Shown here: in pieces, positions 18,613 through 30,046 of the stretch
Layout of the letters: each line of letters begins with the position of its first letter
Position numbering within the stretch: position 1 is the stretch's first letter
Source of the DNA: Cerrena zonata
Lineage: Eukaryota > Basidiomycota > Agaricomycetes > Polyporales > Cerrenaceae
DNA: 64,000 nucleotides
Assembly (NCBI GenBank): GCA_038087015.1
Contig: JASBNA010000013.1
Location: 372,001-436,000, forward strand
Reading direction: 5' to 3'
Notes under the pieces: generated by a model
The model's database searches: none
Seen by the model: only the letters and a program-made list of their open reading frames with translations
What the model was told of the DNA's origin: nothing
Position numbers and translations under genes: made by a program

Positions 18613-21458
18613 TTAGAATAAACCTTCAATTTCACCTTCGTCATTAACTTCAACATTCATAAATCCACAATGGGTTGGTAAACCAGGAATGGTTTGAATT
18701 TCTGCGGCTAAAGCATATAAATAACCAGCACCAATTGATGCTCTAACATCTCTAATTGGGAATTTAAAACCAGTTGGTACCCCTTTCAAAGCAGCATCGT
18801 GAGATAATGAATATTGAGTTTTAGCAATACAAATTGGTAAATTACCAAAACCTTGTTTTGTATAAGTATCAATTTTCTTTTGAGCTTCTGGTAAAAATTC
18901 AACTTCACCAGCTCCATACATTTTTTTAGCAATAGTTTCAATTCTTTGTTCAACTGATTGTTCATTAGAAGTTTCGTATAAAAATCTAAAATCTTTATCA
19001 ATTGAATTGGATGCATTAATAACTCCTTTGGCTAATTCGACTGCTCCTAATCCACCTTCTTCCCAGTGATTAGAAACAATAGCATCAATGGCACCTGCTT
19101 TTAATGATTCTTGTCTAATAATTTCGTGTTCTTTATCAGAATCAGAGGACATCTTGTTAATTGCAACAACAACTGGTAATCCATATTCTTTTGCATTTGA
19201 AATATGTTTAGCTAAGTTAGAACATCCTTTTTGTAATAATTCAACATTTTCTTGAGTGTATTCTGGTGCCAATGCTGCACCGGCTTTAACTTCTGGTCCT
19301 CCACCGTGAACTTTCAATGCACGAACAGTGGCAACAATAACAATAACGTCGGGTGCTAATCCACTTGCTCTTGATTTAATATTGATAAATCTTTCACCAC
19401 CCATGGTAAAATCAAAACCAGCTTCAGTAACAACATAACCTTCTTGTTCTTGTTTTTCTTCTTCAGTTAAATCAGGAGAAGTACCGGCCAATTTTAATGC
19501 CATTTTATCGGCTAAAATTGATGAAGCACCAATTGAAATATTAGCAAATGGACCAGCATGAACGAAAACTGGAGTACCTTCTAAAGTTTGCATAATATTT
19601 GGTTTGATAGCATCTTTCAATAAAGCAGTTAAAGCACCAGCACAACCAATGTCTTCACAAGTAATTGGAACACCAGCTTTAGAAGAAGCAACAACCATTT
19701 TACCTAATCTTTCACGTAAATCTTGTAAAGAATTAGCTAAGGCTAAAATAGCCATACATTCGGATGCAACTGAAATATCAAATCCAGTTTTTCTAGTAAA
19801 TCCACGTTCAGTTGGAGCTTCACCAATGGTAACTCCTCTTAAATAACGATCATTACAATCAACAACTCTTCTCCAAGTAATGGTATCTTCATCAATATCC
19901 AATCTAACAAATTTACTAATTTCTTCTTCAGTTAAATCATCAGGATTGGTTTTATTGATACTTAATTTTTCTAATCTTTTCAAATGACAAGTTGGAAATT
20001 TTCTAGTACCTTTTTTACTTGGAACTAAACGTTTATATAATGGACCATCTTTTTGAGTTTTTTCATGGAAAATACGAGTATCAATGGCAGCAGCTAATAA
20101 ATTATTAGCCATTGAAATAGCATGGATATCACCAGTAACGTGCATATTGAATTCATCCATAGGAATAACTTGAGAATAACCACCACCAGCGGCACCACCT
20201 TTAATACCAAAAGTAGGACCCATGGAAGGTTGTCTAACGTTAGCGAAAACGTTTTTACCTAAATGAGCACCCAAAGCTTGAGCTAACCCAACGGTGGTAG
20301 TTGATTTACCTTCACCCAAAGGAGTTGGAGTAATACCAGTAACCAAAACGTATTTACCATTTTGTTTATTTTCCAAACGTTTTAACAAATCTAAAGAAAC
20401 TTTAGCTTTATAAGAACCAAATAATTCTAATTCACTTTCTAAGATACCGGCTTCTAAAGCAACTTGATCGATTTTTTTAGGTTGTTGAGCACGAGAAATT
20501 TCATAATCAGAAGGAACTGGTTTTTGTAAAGATAATTTTAAAGGATTAGTAAATTTTGGAGTTTCATTATTTTGTTTATAATGTCTTTGAGCTGCAATGA
20601 CAACGTTATCCAATAAATTGGCAACAGTCATTGGACCAACCCCACCTGGCACCGGGGTGATTAAAGAAGCTTTTGCTTTAGCACTTTCAAAGTCGACATC
20701 ACCAACCATTCTTGAGCCGGATTTTTTAGTTGAATCTTCAACGAAGTTAGCCCCAACATCAATAACAACACTACCTTGTTTCAACCAATCACCTTGAACG
20801 AAATTAGCTTTACCAATGGCAACAATAACAATATCAGCAAAACTCAAGAAAGTTTTCAATTGTTCCAAAGGAGTTTGAGAATGTAAAACAGTAACTGAAG
20901 CGTTAGGCTTTGGTTAATAAGTTAGCCATTGGCTTACCAACGATATCGGATCTACCAAGAACAACGGCATTTGAACCAGCAATAGTAACGTTAGAAGATT
21001 CTAATAATTGAATAATACCTTTTGGAGTACAAGGTAAGAAAAGAGGTTCACCACCTTTTTTACTCAATTCACCAACGTTGAAAGGACCAAACCCGTCGAC
21101 GTCTTTATCGGCGTTAACCGCACTGGTGATTTTAGTTTCATCCAAATGGCCTGGAATAGGGTAATTGGATTAAAATCCCGTCAACCTCAACATCGTTATT
21201 CAAACGACTGATTTGGTTCAAAAGCTCGAATTCCGTGATGGATTCGGGTAATTTGATGATATTGCAATCAATGGATGCTTCTTGTGCAGCCTTTAATTTC
21301 ATTCTCACGTAAGTGGAAGAGTCTGGTCTTTCACCAACTTGAATAATGGCTAAGTTTGGTTTAAAGTCAGCATGTTTGGCTTGAAATTCTTGGATATCAG
21401 CATGAATCTTGGTACGAAGTTCCAATGCAACGGCCTTACCGTCAATTAATTGAGCCAT
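18613..21458 (-). CDS. ADE3: Trifunctional C1-tetrahydrofolate synthase, two frameshifts
   Basis: The protein interconverts one-carbon folates: methylene-THF dehydrogenase and methenyl-THF cyclohydrolase in the N-terminal third, formate-THF ligase in the rest. Visible are VDGILIQLP and [28 protein letters not shown] and [14 protein letters not shown] in the dehydrogenase part, and [41 protein letters not shown] and [18 protein letters not shown] in the ligase. The frame breaks twice, each by one extra base: at about 21151-21158 (before [10 protein letters not shown]) and at about 20903-20909 (before NASVTVLHS). Removing them gives 947 residues against 946 in yeast Ade3. The N-terminus [11 protein letters not shown] has no presequence, so it is the cytosolic form rather than Mis1. 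Confidence 0.93.
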
Positions 21459-21842
21459 CTTATAACTTTGGGGAAAAGATGTAAGCAGGAGGAAGAAAAG
21501 AAGTGGAAATATTTATCCACTAAAGGGGTTATACGAAGATTTATAAATGGTGAATCGGTGATATCGAGTCAAAAAAAAAAAAAAATTTCACAAAATGATA
21601 ATTTTTCACTGTTCGCTCAGAAAATGCTGCGTTGCACCAGCAGACAGTTGACTCGTGTTCGAGCCATTCGGTGATCTGCCACCACCAATGGCACGGTGAC
21701 TACAGGTTTTGCCCCGGATGGTGGTTTGGAGGAGGTCCTACAGAGGGTGATGGTGAAAAAGATATATATTGAAGTAGGATGGACCAGGAACGAGTCAAGG
21801 AGCGAGTCAGAAAAAACGAGTTGGGGCCCGAGTGAGAAATAA
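21459..21842. other. ADE3-MCT1 intergenic region
   Basis: This holds the ADE3 promoter and the MCT1 3' end. A 14-base A run is present at about 21571-21584. No gene or recognisable regulatory motif was seen. Confidence 0.6.
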
Positions 21843-22874
21843 TTAAATATCATTGAACGAAGCTAATGAAGATAACGAGACATTCTCGAGATCGAACTTC
21901 GAGTTCAAGTTGTGGAGCACCTCGCCCGGCCCCAAGTTGAGTACTCTGTAGTTTTCTGCTTGTAACAACGACAAGGACTTGACCCACTGGACCGGTTTGG
22001 AGTTGACGGCGATGGTGTTGGACACGGCCTGTTTGGCGTCCAGCACTTTTTCCCCCGATAAGTTTGAGATGATCGGGATCCGGGGCTGTTTGATGGAGCT
22101 GAAGTCAACCAAGCCAGTAAGCTCGGGCTCGATCTGCGATAAAAGTTCATTATGGAAGGGGATTTGAACTGGTAGGCTGATTTTTTTCAAGATTGACTTC
22201 TTACCGGGGACTTCAGATAACACCGACTGCAACTGGGATTTTTCCCCCAGGATCACTAGCTGCTGGAAAGAGTTAATGTTGGCCAACACCCGGTGTTCAT
22301 GGAAATACGAGACCAAGGAATCAAACTGGTTTGGTCTGATCATAAGGGCCATCATGCCGTAGTCAGAGGTTGGGTCGAGTAGACTTTGCATCAACTCTCC
22401 TCGACGACGAACCAAACGCACTGCTGTCGAGAGGTCGGTGACTCCACTGAGGAGGAGAGCAGAGTACTCGCCTAGCGAATGGCCCAAGATGGCGTCCGAG
22501 CAGTCGATCAACGACTGGCCGGCCACTTGCTCGTAGAGGTAGTTGATGATGTACGTGGTGGATACGATTGCTGGCTGGGCATTGGCGGTATGCATCAACC
22601 AGTCTCTGGCAAACCCTGGGTCTTGGTTGAATAGGTTTTCGGTAAACTTCATATCCAATGCCTGATCGATCTCCTCGAGCACCGGGGAAAGTAAGTTATC
22701 CCGGTACTGGGCATAGGGCCCCAAGAAGCCTGCCTGGATGATGCCTTGCCCTGGACAAGTCACTGCTGACCGCCGAGTGGTCAAGTGTCTTATACCGCTT
22801 CTTGCAATTGGTCTTAACATTCTGATGGCTAGTTGGTATGGTGTATTTGTTAGTCGCAGAAGAATAATGTCCAT
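21843..22874 (-). CDS. MCT1: Mitochondrial malonyl-CoA:ACP transferase
   Basis: The enzyme loads malonate onto mitochondrial acyl carrier protein for type II fatty-acid (lipoate precursor) synthesis. It has TCPGQGIIQAGF, the catalytic serine elbow AILGHSLGEYSALLLSG, the arginine in LVRRRGELMQ, and NINSFQQLVILG. From ATG at 22874 the protein is 343 residues. A second ATG at 22820 starts MLRPIARSGIRHLTTRR, a better mitochondrial presequence, so the shorter form may be the real one. The gene is notably GC-rich compared with its neighbours, yet leucine is written as CTC, TTG and CTA rather than CTG in the parts I checked. Confidence 0.9.
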   Translation of the reverse strand: MDIILLRLTNTPYQLAIRMLRPIARSGIRHLTTRRSAVTCPGQGIIQAGFLGPYAQYRDNLLSPVLEEIDQALDMKFTENLFNQDPGFARDWLMHTANAQPAIVSTTYIINYLYEQVAGQSLIDCSDAILGHSLGEYSALLLSGVTDLSTAVRLVRRRGELMQSLLDPTSDYGMMALMIRPNQFDSLVSYFHEHRVLANINSFQQLVILGEKSQLQSVLSEVPGKKSILKKISLPVQIPFHNELLSQIEPELTGLVDFSSIKQPRIPIISNLSGEKVLDAKQAVSNTIAVNSKPVQWVKSLSLLQAENYRVLNLGPGEVLHNLNSKFDLENVSLSSLASFNDI

Positions 22875-23387
22875 TCCAACCTCAGTGCATTTGCTACTGC
22901 CTGCCTACTTAACTAATTACCTACTTACCTATCTTATCTGTCTACATACCTTACCTACATACCTACTTACCTTACCTACATACCTACTTACCTTACCTAC
23001 ATACCTACATACCTTACCTACATACCCACCTACTCACCTACTCACCTACCTACTCACCTACCCACCTACTCACCTACCTACTCACCTACCAGTTGCCTGG
23101 CAGACCGCGCGACTCGACAGAATCCCCTGCAAAACAAAAATAAAAACAATCAGCCAAAACCGTGACTGGCCGGGTTTTGTTTTCGTGTGCAACTGAGCCA
23201 AAGTTTCATTCGCTCGCACCACTTGCCCGAAAAACCGTCGACTTGTGCTGGCCTGGCGGTGCCGTGGCCTCCCTCGACGAAAAGTATAAATATCAGCCTG
23301 GTTGCTCTGCCCGAGCACTGGCTCCACCCAGTTTTTTTTCCTTCGCCCCTGCTGTTTTGTTTTTTCGCTCCCCATTTTCCCAATAAG
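22875..23387. other. Divergent MCT1-HMO1 intergenic region
   Basis: The left half is the CCTA repeat. The right half is pyrimidine-rich and leads into the HMO1 start, with TATAAATA at 23285-23292 about 100 bases before the HMO1 ATG. No other gene was seen. Confidence 0.65.
22895..23095. repeat. CCTA/CCTTA tetranucleotide-type tandem repeat in the MCT1-HMO1 divergent promoter
   Basis: About 200 bases of ACCTAC, CTTACC, CATACC and CACCTA units. On the minus (MCT1) strand the repeat contains several GTATGT hexamers identical to the intron donor used in this genome. Confidence 0.93.
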
Positions 23388-24176
23388 ATGTCTGAAGCTG
23401 ATAATTATAAGAATGCTCTTGTAGCTTCGCTTTTCGAACTTGCTAATGCTGCTCAGAACACCGCGTCTGCCACCGTGAACTTGGTCAACCATTACAAGTT
23501 GGCCAGCACCGGCGAGTCGGCCGACGCTTTGGCCACTTTGGCTGAAACCTTGGCCAGTGTGAAAGGTGCCACGGCCTCTGCGCTTGAATCCAAGCCGTTG
23601 ACTAATGGTAAGGCTGCGCCGGCTGCACCACCGGCTGCACCCCCGGCTGCTGACGCAGCCAAAGCAGCAGCCCCTGCTGCTGCTGCTGCCAATGGCCAAC
23701 CACCGAAGAAGAAGGCCAAGGTTGAAAAAGACCCAAATGCTCCCAAGAAACCATTGACCATGTACTTTGCGTACTCGTTTGATATCAGAGAACGCATCAA
23801 GGAAGAACGCAAAAAGAAGAATTTGGAACCTTTGAGTGCGGTTGATATGAATGGCATCATCAGAGATAAATGGGCCTCGATTACTCCAGAAGAAAAGGAG
23901 AAATGGCAAAAGAAGTACCAGGACGAGTACATTGTTTACCAAAAGGCAAAAGATGCTTATGACGCCAAAAAGAAACTCGAGCCATCGCAAGCATCCCCAG
24001 AGGTTCCAGCGGAAGATTCAAGCGAATCCGGCCCTGAAGAAGTTGCACCAACTCCTGCTAAATCTTCTAAATCCTCGTCAAAGCCACAATTACAAGAAAT
24101 CCCCGATGAAGACTCCACCGAACATAAAAAATCTAAGAAGAAGAGTGATAAAAAACATAAAAAATCCAAGAAATGA
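23388..24176 (+). CDS. HMO1: HMG-box chromatin protein Hmo1
   Basis: The 262-residue protein starts MSEADNYKNALVASLFELANA; the frame is open further upstream but the ATG at 23388 begins the conserved sequence. Order: N-terminal degenerate box A-like helix region (1-70), Ala/Pro-rich linker (76-104), basic PPKKKAKVEKDPNAPKKP, one HMG box (about 118-190, FAYSFDIRERI ... DKWASITPEEKEKWQKKY), then an acidic segment and a Lys-rich C-terminal tail. Hmo1 binds rDNA and ribosomal-protein promoters and bends DNA. The linker is encoded by GCT/GCA/GCC repeats. Confidence 0.9.
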   Translation: MSEADNYKNALVASLFELANAAQNTASATVNLVNHYKLASTGESADALATLAETLASVKGATASALESKPLTNGKAAPAAPPAAPPAADAAKAAAPAAAAANGQPPKKKAKVEKDPNAPKKPLTMYFAYSFDIRERIKEERKKKNLEPLSAVDMNGIIRDKWASITPEEKEKWQKKYQDEYIVYQKAKDAYDAKKKLEPSQASPEVPAEDSSESGPEEVAPTPAKSSKSSSKPQLQEIPDEDSTEHKKSKKKSDKKHKKSKK

Positions 24177-24318
24177 TTCACCACGCTTACGTTTTTTTTT
24201 TCAATTCTTCCTGTAACTTTAGTTTCTCGTAACTCTTCCTTATGTATTACTACAATCTTAATGTATATTTCCAAACTGTTTCACCAAAAAAGTTTAACTG
24301 TGTAATTTCTATTTATGT

Positions 24319-26619
24319 CTAAAAACCTTTCTTCTTTTGTTTATCAATGTGTGCTCTTAATACTTTTTGTCTATCTCTTAAAGACATTTTTTGTTTTCCT
24401 TGAACCGATTTCTTATGGATCATCATAACAAAATTCTTCTTTCTAGCCTTTTCTCTATTAGTAGTAGAATGGGGTTGGTCTCTTTTACCCTTTCTAGATC
24501 CAAACTTACGATCTTCTTTACCTTCTTTGGCTTGGGCAATTTTTTCTTCACGTAACTGTTTATACTTAACTTTACCAACTAACGTAGTTGAATCAACTGC
24601 ATCTTCATTAGTGGTTTTACCCCCCATCATTTTTTCAACCCCGGCTTGAGTCTTCAATTCTTCTAATTTAGCAAAATCAGCTGGAGTTAAAATACGACTT
24701 GAAAGTAATTCCGTCATGGCTTGTTCAGCAGAAATGGCAGCGTCATTGGTCTTAGCCTTCTTGGTTGGTGGTTGCTCGTCTTCTTCGTCAGACAATTCTA
24801 AATCTGACACTTCTTCATCGTTAGATAATTCCAAATCAGATACTTCATCATCTTTCTTCTTTTTCTCATCTTTCTTCGATGCTTTTTGATCCTTCTTTTC
24901 AATTTCTTCCTTTCCATCTTCATCTTCACTGTCTTCACTAAATTCATATTCTTCGTCAGATTTAACAGTAACCCATTCACCTTCAATATCTTCGGCATCA
25001 TCTTCTTCGTCAACTTCCCAATTTTTATCATCCTCTTCATCTTCATTTCCAACCAATCCTTGTTCTTCTCTCCATTTGGCTAATAATTCTAACCCTGGAA
25101 TACCAGAAACAACAGAACTTTCAACCCCGTATTGTAAACCTGCTTTACCATTTTCATTGTTCTTATTATTTTGTAATTCAATTGATGCAACCTTACCACG
25201 ATCTTTTCTAGTTAACATTTCTGGTGCAACTTCACGATATAAAGTAATTAAGGATCTAGCAGCCATCATAACCGCCTTGGATTTGGACCCTTTATACTCG
25301 GTCAAATCTTGTAATAAAGGAGCCTCGATGGCTAATGGATTACGACTTAAGATTTCTCTAATAGTATTGATACCAGCACTTGCAACTTCAGCAGCAACAC
25401 CATCACTAACAAACTCATCAGCAATTTTACGAACAACAATTTGAATCAGTTCTGGTGGAACCAAATCATGAGATGCTTGTGCAGAGGCAGCCATAATTTG
25501 AGTAACATTTCTTTGTTTTGGAGTTAAGTATTTCAAGAAAAAGGAATATATACCTAAAACAGTCAATTTATGAGTACCGATTAATCTAGATATTAAGTTC
25601 ATAAACATGATTTTTTGATCTAAGTCAAATCTGTTACTATTTTTACCACTCAAATGTAAATCGAATAATTGTTCTGCAAATCCTTGTGGATCTCTTAATA
25701 AATGAATGGCTGAAAAATTTAAATAAGTTGCCAGATGTTTGGCACTATTCTTCTTCTTCATGGCTTTAACAGCACTATCAAGTTTTTTACTTCTTTTCAG
25801 AGATTTCTTATTGATTTGCATTCTATGCTTTAAGGCTCCCATATCAAACCCTTCTTCATCACTACTGTCATCTTCGAAATTTTCTTCACGTTCCTTATCT
25901 GCACCTAAAAAGAACTTAGCTCCAGCAATGGAAACTTTAACATCTGGATGTAAAGCAGCTTGGGTCATAATTTCAACAGTTCTTGAATCATCCCAAATAC
26001 CTCTTCTCCATAATTCACGAGTTAATTTGGTGGCCCATAAACCTTGTTGGTCTCTTTTTTCCAATAAATTAAACAAAAGTGCCTGTGTGCTTCTATTAAT
26101 CTTTTGATTTTTGGCCCCTGTATTGACAGATTTTAATAATGCAATCAAACTACTATAAATTTGATGTCTTAATGCTTTAACATGCTGACCGTTATTTGAA
26201 ACTGCGTTTGATGAATTTCCATATGCATGAAGAAGTGGGAATATAGTTTGAATTAATGATTCGGCACTGATTATATCTTTATTTCTTAACATAACTAAAC
26301 ACTGGATTATCTTTTCACGTAAATCGGGATTTAATTCACGGTGGTTATTAAGTAAAATGTTCTTCAATTCTTCGGGAAACTGACTGGTTTCCTTTGGATA
26401 ACAATTACAAACAGCACTCACAAATCCTATTAATTCTCCAAATTCTTCTCCTTTATCACGGCTACCACTTGGATCCATCAAGAAAATATCCCGAAGCGAT
26501 TCATAATGGGAATATTGTTGTAAAAATTCTTCATGGTATGATTCTGGATCTCTACGAACAACATTCTGTAAAAGAATAATGTTAGTCGGGAGAATAGCAG
26601 CTCTTCTTTGTTTACCCAT
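24319..26619 (-). CDS. SDA1: 60S biogenesis and nuclear export factor Sda1
   Basis: Starting at ATG 26619 ([21 protein letters not shown]), the 766-residue protein matches the Sda1/NUC130 family, required for 60S subunit maturation and nuclear export and for actin/cell-cycle progression. Family blocks include [19 protein letters not shown] near the N-terminus, [15 protein letters not shown], and the C-terminal [14 protein letters not shown] basic tail. A long Asp/Glu-rich tract lies at about residues 510-600. The frame upstream of 26619 is TTG-initiated only. A PAC-like box sits 110 bases upstream. Confidence 0.95.
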   Translation of the reverse strand: MGKQRRAAILPTNIILLQNVVRRDPESYHEEFLQQYSHYESLRDIFLMDPSGSRDKGEEFGELIGFVSAVCNCYPKETSQFPEELKNILLNNHRELNPDLREKIIQCLVMLRNKDIISAESLIQTIFPLLHAYGNSSNAVSNNGQHVKALRHQIYSSLIALLKSVNTGAKNQKINRSTQALLFNLLEKRDQQGLWATKLTRELWRRGIWDDSRTVEIMTQAALHPDVKVSIAGAKFFLGADKEREENFEDDSSDEEGFDMGALKHRMQINKKSLKRSKKLDSAVKAMKKKNSAKHLATYLNFSAIHLLRDPQGFAEQLFDLHLSGKNSNRFDLDQKIMFMNLISRLIGTHKLTVLGIYSFFLKYLTPKQRNVTQIMAASAQASHDLVPPELIQIVVRKIADEFVSDGVAAEVASAGINTIREILSRNPLAIEAPLLQDLTEYKGSKSKAVMMAARSLITLYREVAPEMLTRKDRGKVASIELQNNKNNENGKAGLQYGVESSVVSGIPGLELLAKWREEQGLVGNEDEEDDKNWEVDEEDDAEDIEGEWVTVKSDEEYEFSEDSEDEDGKEEIEKKDQKASKKDEKKKKDDEVSDLELSNDEEVSDLELSDEEDEQPPTKKAKTNDAAISAEQAMTELLSSRILTPADFAKLEELKTQAGVEKMMGGKTTNEDAVDSTTLVGKVKYKQLREEKIAQAKEGKEDRKFGSRKGKRDQPHSTTNREKARKKNFVMMIHKKSVQGKQKMSLRDRQKVLRAHIDKQKKKGF

Positions 26620-26728
26620 CCTCAATAATACTGTTCCTTATACTATAAGACCTAGATATATGGAATAAATCTGATTGATTTATTATCTCTCCGCAGACGT
26701 GAAAAAAAACAAAAAAAAAAAAAAAAGA

Positions 26729-26736
26729 AGCTCATC
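26729..26736 (-). promoter_or_regulatory. PAC-like box upstream of SDA1
   Basis: Read on the gene strand it is GATGAGCT, 110 bases before the SDA1 ATG and beside a long poly(A/T) tract. The same octamer lies upstream of NMD3. Confidence 0.5.
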
Positions 26737-26811
26737 TCTTCGCACAGGCGAATTTACTTTGGCACTAAAAATACAAAGGTACGGATGTTTAAGTAATGTA
26801 ATTCAGCTAAT

Positions 26812-29723
26812 CTAATTATGGGTGAATAAATCATGAAGAGTATCATAATTAATCTTCTTTGAAAAGGGTTTCTTGGAAATCATCTTTCTAGCACTGTCAG
26901 CTGCAGAAATTGATTCGCCATCTTCACCAACTTGGTTAACAGCGTCAAGTAATCCAAAGCTTTCGATTCCTTGTCCAAATTCATCAGTAGGGTTCTTTTC
27001 AGATTTCCCAATACGACGCTTCTTACGGGTACCAGAAGTGTTACCGGTAAGAATATCAGCTTCTTCTTTCAATCTCTTTTTCTCTTGTTCTATAATATAG
27101 TCGTAATTCAATCCGGTCCAGATTCTTATTTTTTGTTCGAGAGCTTCGCCTGTTAGTTCAACATCTCTAGTTTCTTCATCTTCATCGCTACTGTTAAGAA
27201 GAGGATCAGAATTAACCTTGTCGAGCATCTCTTTACTGCTAGGTAAATTTGCAACTAGATTACGGGGTTTGTCCAGCTCAACTTGCTTTTTAAAATCTTC
27301 GGCCTTTGCCTTTTCAGCCGGAGTCTGATAACATAAACCTTCTAGATTTTGTTTTTGTCTGTTGATTATTCTTTGAAGTTCTGATGTAAGTAGTTCTTCG
27401 GTGAGATCATGGTTCATCAAAACCGATTGCAAGACGGCATCAACTTTTTCTTGTTCGGCTTTTTCGATCTTTGCGGCACGTGAAGCCTTCTCTTTTGCAG
27501 CTTTTTCGTGCTCTTCAAGACGTTTCTTTTGCACCTCAAGCCTCGTGGCTGCTTTTCTAATCTTATTCATCCTGTTTTTAAGACGATCAGCACGCGTCAA
27601 TAAAGCTTTCTTTTCTCGCAAGGCTGCCCTTTCTGCAGCTCTCTTTTCTCGCGATTCTGCCTTTTTCAAAGATCTCTTTTTTCGATCAGCTGCCCTTTTT
27701 TCAAGTTCTTCCTGTGTGATTTTTCTTGGACGTGGTTTTGAAATTTTCGTATTATCTTTCGGTTTACTCAGTCCTTCTTCAGCAACATCTTCTGAAGATT
27801 GTACAGCTTCTATAGGTTCATCATTCATTTCACGCCTACGTCTTCTCTCTTCTCTACGTTTAGAACGTGCATAAATTTGTTCGAGACGTTTTGTCATTCC
27901 CTCATTTTTTTGGGCCATCATCTGCTCTTCTTCATCCGTCTCACTTTCCAGCACTAAATCTGAATCTTCGTCTTGGACAAAAAGTTCTTTCAGACTTTCA
28001 TCAGAATCAGATTGTTCTTCAAAAAATAAATCTTCTGCTTTATAGGCGTCAACCAGTGATTTATTTTTCTTTGAGTGTTTGTCCTCGACTTCAACGACAA
28101 CAACTTCATCATCGTCTTTTCCTTCTGTAATAGCTGGCGTTGAACTTCTTCCTCCACCTCTTTCGCAATGTTGTTATTGAGATAACTTGCTGTATCAATA
28201 CCAGCAGCATTCTCATCAAAAGTATCATCATGAGCATCTTCAAAATCGTCACTTTCTGAATCCGATTGGTGCGTGACCTGAGGTTGGTCTTCGTTTTTGT
28301 CATTTGCAGTTCCTGCTTTATCTAATGCATCGCCGTTTTTCTGATGGGCTCTTCCAATTCATGTGGGGCCTTGTGGTAGTTCGGGTTCTTCAGATTCGCG
28401 TATGATCTCTGGTTCATCATCAGTTTCGGAATTTGCAGTTTTTGACTTATCAACTACATCGATATTCTGACTTTTCTCACTCAACATATTTCTTGCTTTG
28501 AGATCTTCCAAAAGTTTCTGATGCTCCTTTTCCTTCTTTTCTTCTTCTTCTTGCTCTTTTCCTTCTCTATCTTCTTTATCCTTTTCGTCATCCAAATTTC
28601 TTGTTCTTAATTCTTCTATGCGGACTTGATCTTCCCTCTCCTTCTTCTTTTTTTCTTCCTCTTGCCTTTCCTTTTCTAATCTTTCTCTTTCTTCCTTCGG
28701 TTTGAGAATATCTGGAAGCTCTATAGGGATAAGTTGATGCTTATTGGCTAGTTCAATGTATCTTCTCAATGCTAATTCTTTCTTCTCGATTTGCTTTCGT
28801 AATTTTTCTTCAATAGCACGATTTTTATAATAAGACGGAGGCAATGATGGAGCGGGCGCTTTTGATTGACGAAATTCTTTAACAGTTAATGAACCCGATG
28901 CGGTTTTTTTGAATTCATTCAATCTTCTTTGTAAAGTTTCTGGAGCAACATGAGCAACGTTAACAATTTCTGAATGTGTTCTTCTAATATTATTCATTCT
29001 AGCGGCTAGTAGAACACATGCACCAGCTATACCAGCAGGTCTACGACCTTCGTGGATCCAGTCATTGGACATTCTTTGAGCTAATTTACAGGCATCTCTG
29101 GCAATTTTCTTGCTTTTGTCACCGAAATTTAAACTTTCAACAAAGTTTTGAATAAATAATGAGGGGTCAGCTAATGGTAAATTAGTGATTGTCAATGCTT
29201 TCACCATTTTGAGAAAAGTTGCACCTAATGAATAAACTGATATTTGTAATCTTGAGCTAAAATCAATCAACATGTGATGAGTTCTTTCCTTTCTGCAAGC
29301 TATATACAAACAAGTGGCTAAAACATTCTGAGACCTTCTACCTTGAACAAAATTTTGGGTTAATGCAAGATTAAACCAACCACCGGCCGCATCAGCTATA
29401 TGAGGTTGAATCTTAAGTACTATAGCAAGTTTCTGGATCTTCCTTTTACCATTCAAAAGTGTTTGCTCTCTACTCTCCATGGCATTCTGTCTACTACCAT
29501 AACCAGCTCTGGCTTGATCTGATCCAACCATACTACCTTGAACCGTAGCCGCCCCTGACGAGGATTCCCCAAACTGAACTTCACTCACAATCGGATTTTC
29601 TTCTTGAACGGTACCACAGACCGTACAAGTAAGATCACCTGCCGCCGTTGTTCTATCGACTTGAAAGCTGTTTTCAGCCCCACAGTTCCGACAAGTTGGT
29701 ATTTTATTCTGGACTCTACTCAT
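26812..29723 (-). CDS. BRF1: TFIIIB subunit Brf1, frameshifted, with long charged insertion
   Basis: Brf1 recruits TBP and RNA polymerase III to tRNA and 5S genes. From ATG at 29723: an N-terminal zinc ribbon (CRNCGAENSF ... CTVCGTVQEE), two cyclin repeats (ATCLYIACRKERTHHMLIDFS and GACVLLAARMNNIRRTHSEIV), then a Lys/Glu-rich part. At the far end sits homology region II (IRIWTGLNYDYIIEQEKKRL, EEADILTGNTSG), the TBP-binding segment. The frame is interrupted near 28365, near 28338 and near 28140. One base removed and two added restore about 970 residues. That is much longer than yeast Brf1 (596), because of about 350 residues of charged, probably coiled-coil sequence before region II. Indels at CCCC and AAAAA runs suggest sequence error. 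Confidence 0.88.
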
Positions 29724-30046
29724 TTTTAACCTTTAAGATGGTTTTCTTATTCTCGTGAATCTAAAACAAAAAAAAAAATGAAACTCCCCTTTATATTAAT
29801 ATTAGACGGGGCTATCGAGTGAGTGCTAAATGTATATCAAAACCTTGTTCTCTAAGTTATCCTTGTAATAATTAACAATTGTATCTAAAGCTCATTAAAA
29901 AAGAAAAATAAAATAAAAAAAAATAAGAATCAAAACAAAGATCATTTTACAGTTTGTGAAGACATCGCAGTTTAGGCGAGTCTCAATAAAAGACTAAAGC
30001 TTGAACCCCATACTACGAGCTGATTCCATATTTTAATTGGCCTGCA
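29724..30046. other. Divergent BRF1-DUF202 gene promoter region
   Basis: This 323-base stretch contains A-rich runs at 29764-29780 and 29898-29930. No gene or recognisable motif was seen. Confidence 0.55.

Noticed and set aside
23187..23387. Upstream extension of HMO1
   Set aside because: The extra 67 residues come from the pyrimidine-rich leader, contain a TATA box and lack an ATG near the start of conserved sequence; ATG 23388 begins the family N-terminus.
26812..27954. Independent coiled-coil gene downstream of BRF1
   Set aside because: It lacks its own ATG at the first codon and contains the Brf1 homology II block, so it is the C-terminal half of BRF1.
28109..28303. Separate small minus-strand gene between the two BRF1 halves
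   Set aside because: It is an out-of-frame reading of the BRF1 linker; the neighbouring frames give the acidic sequence expected to join the two parts.
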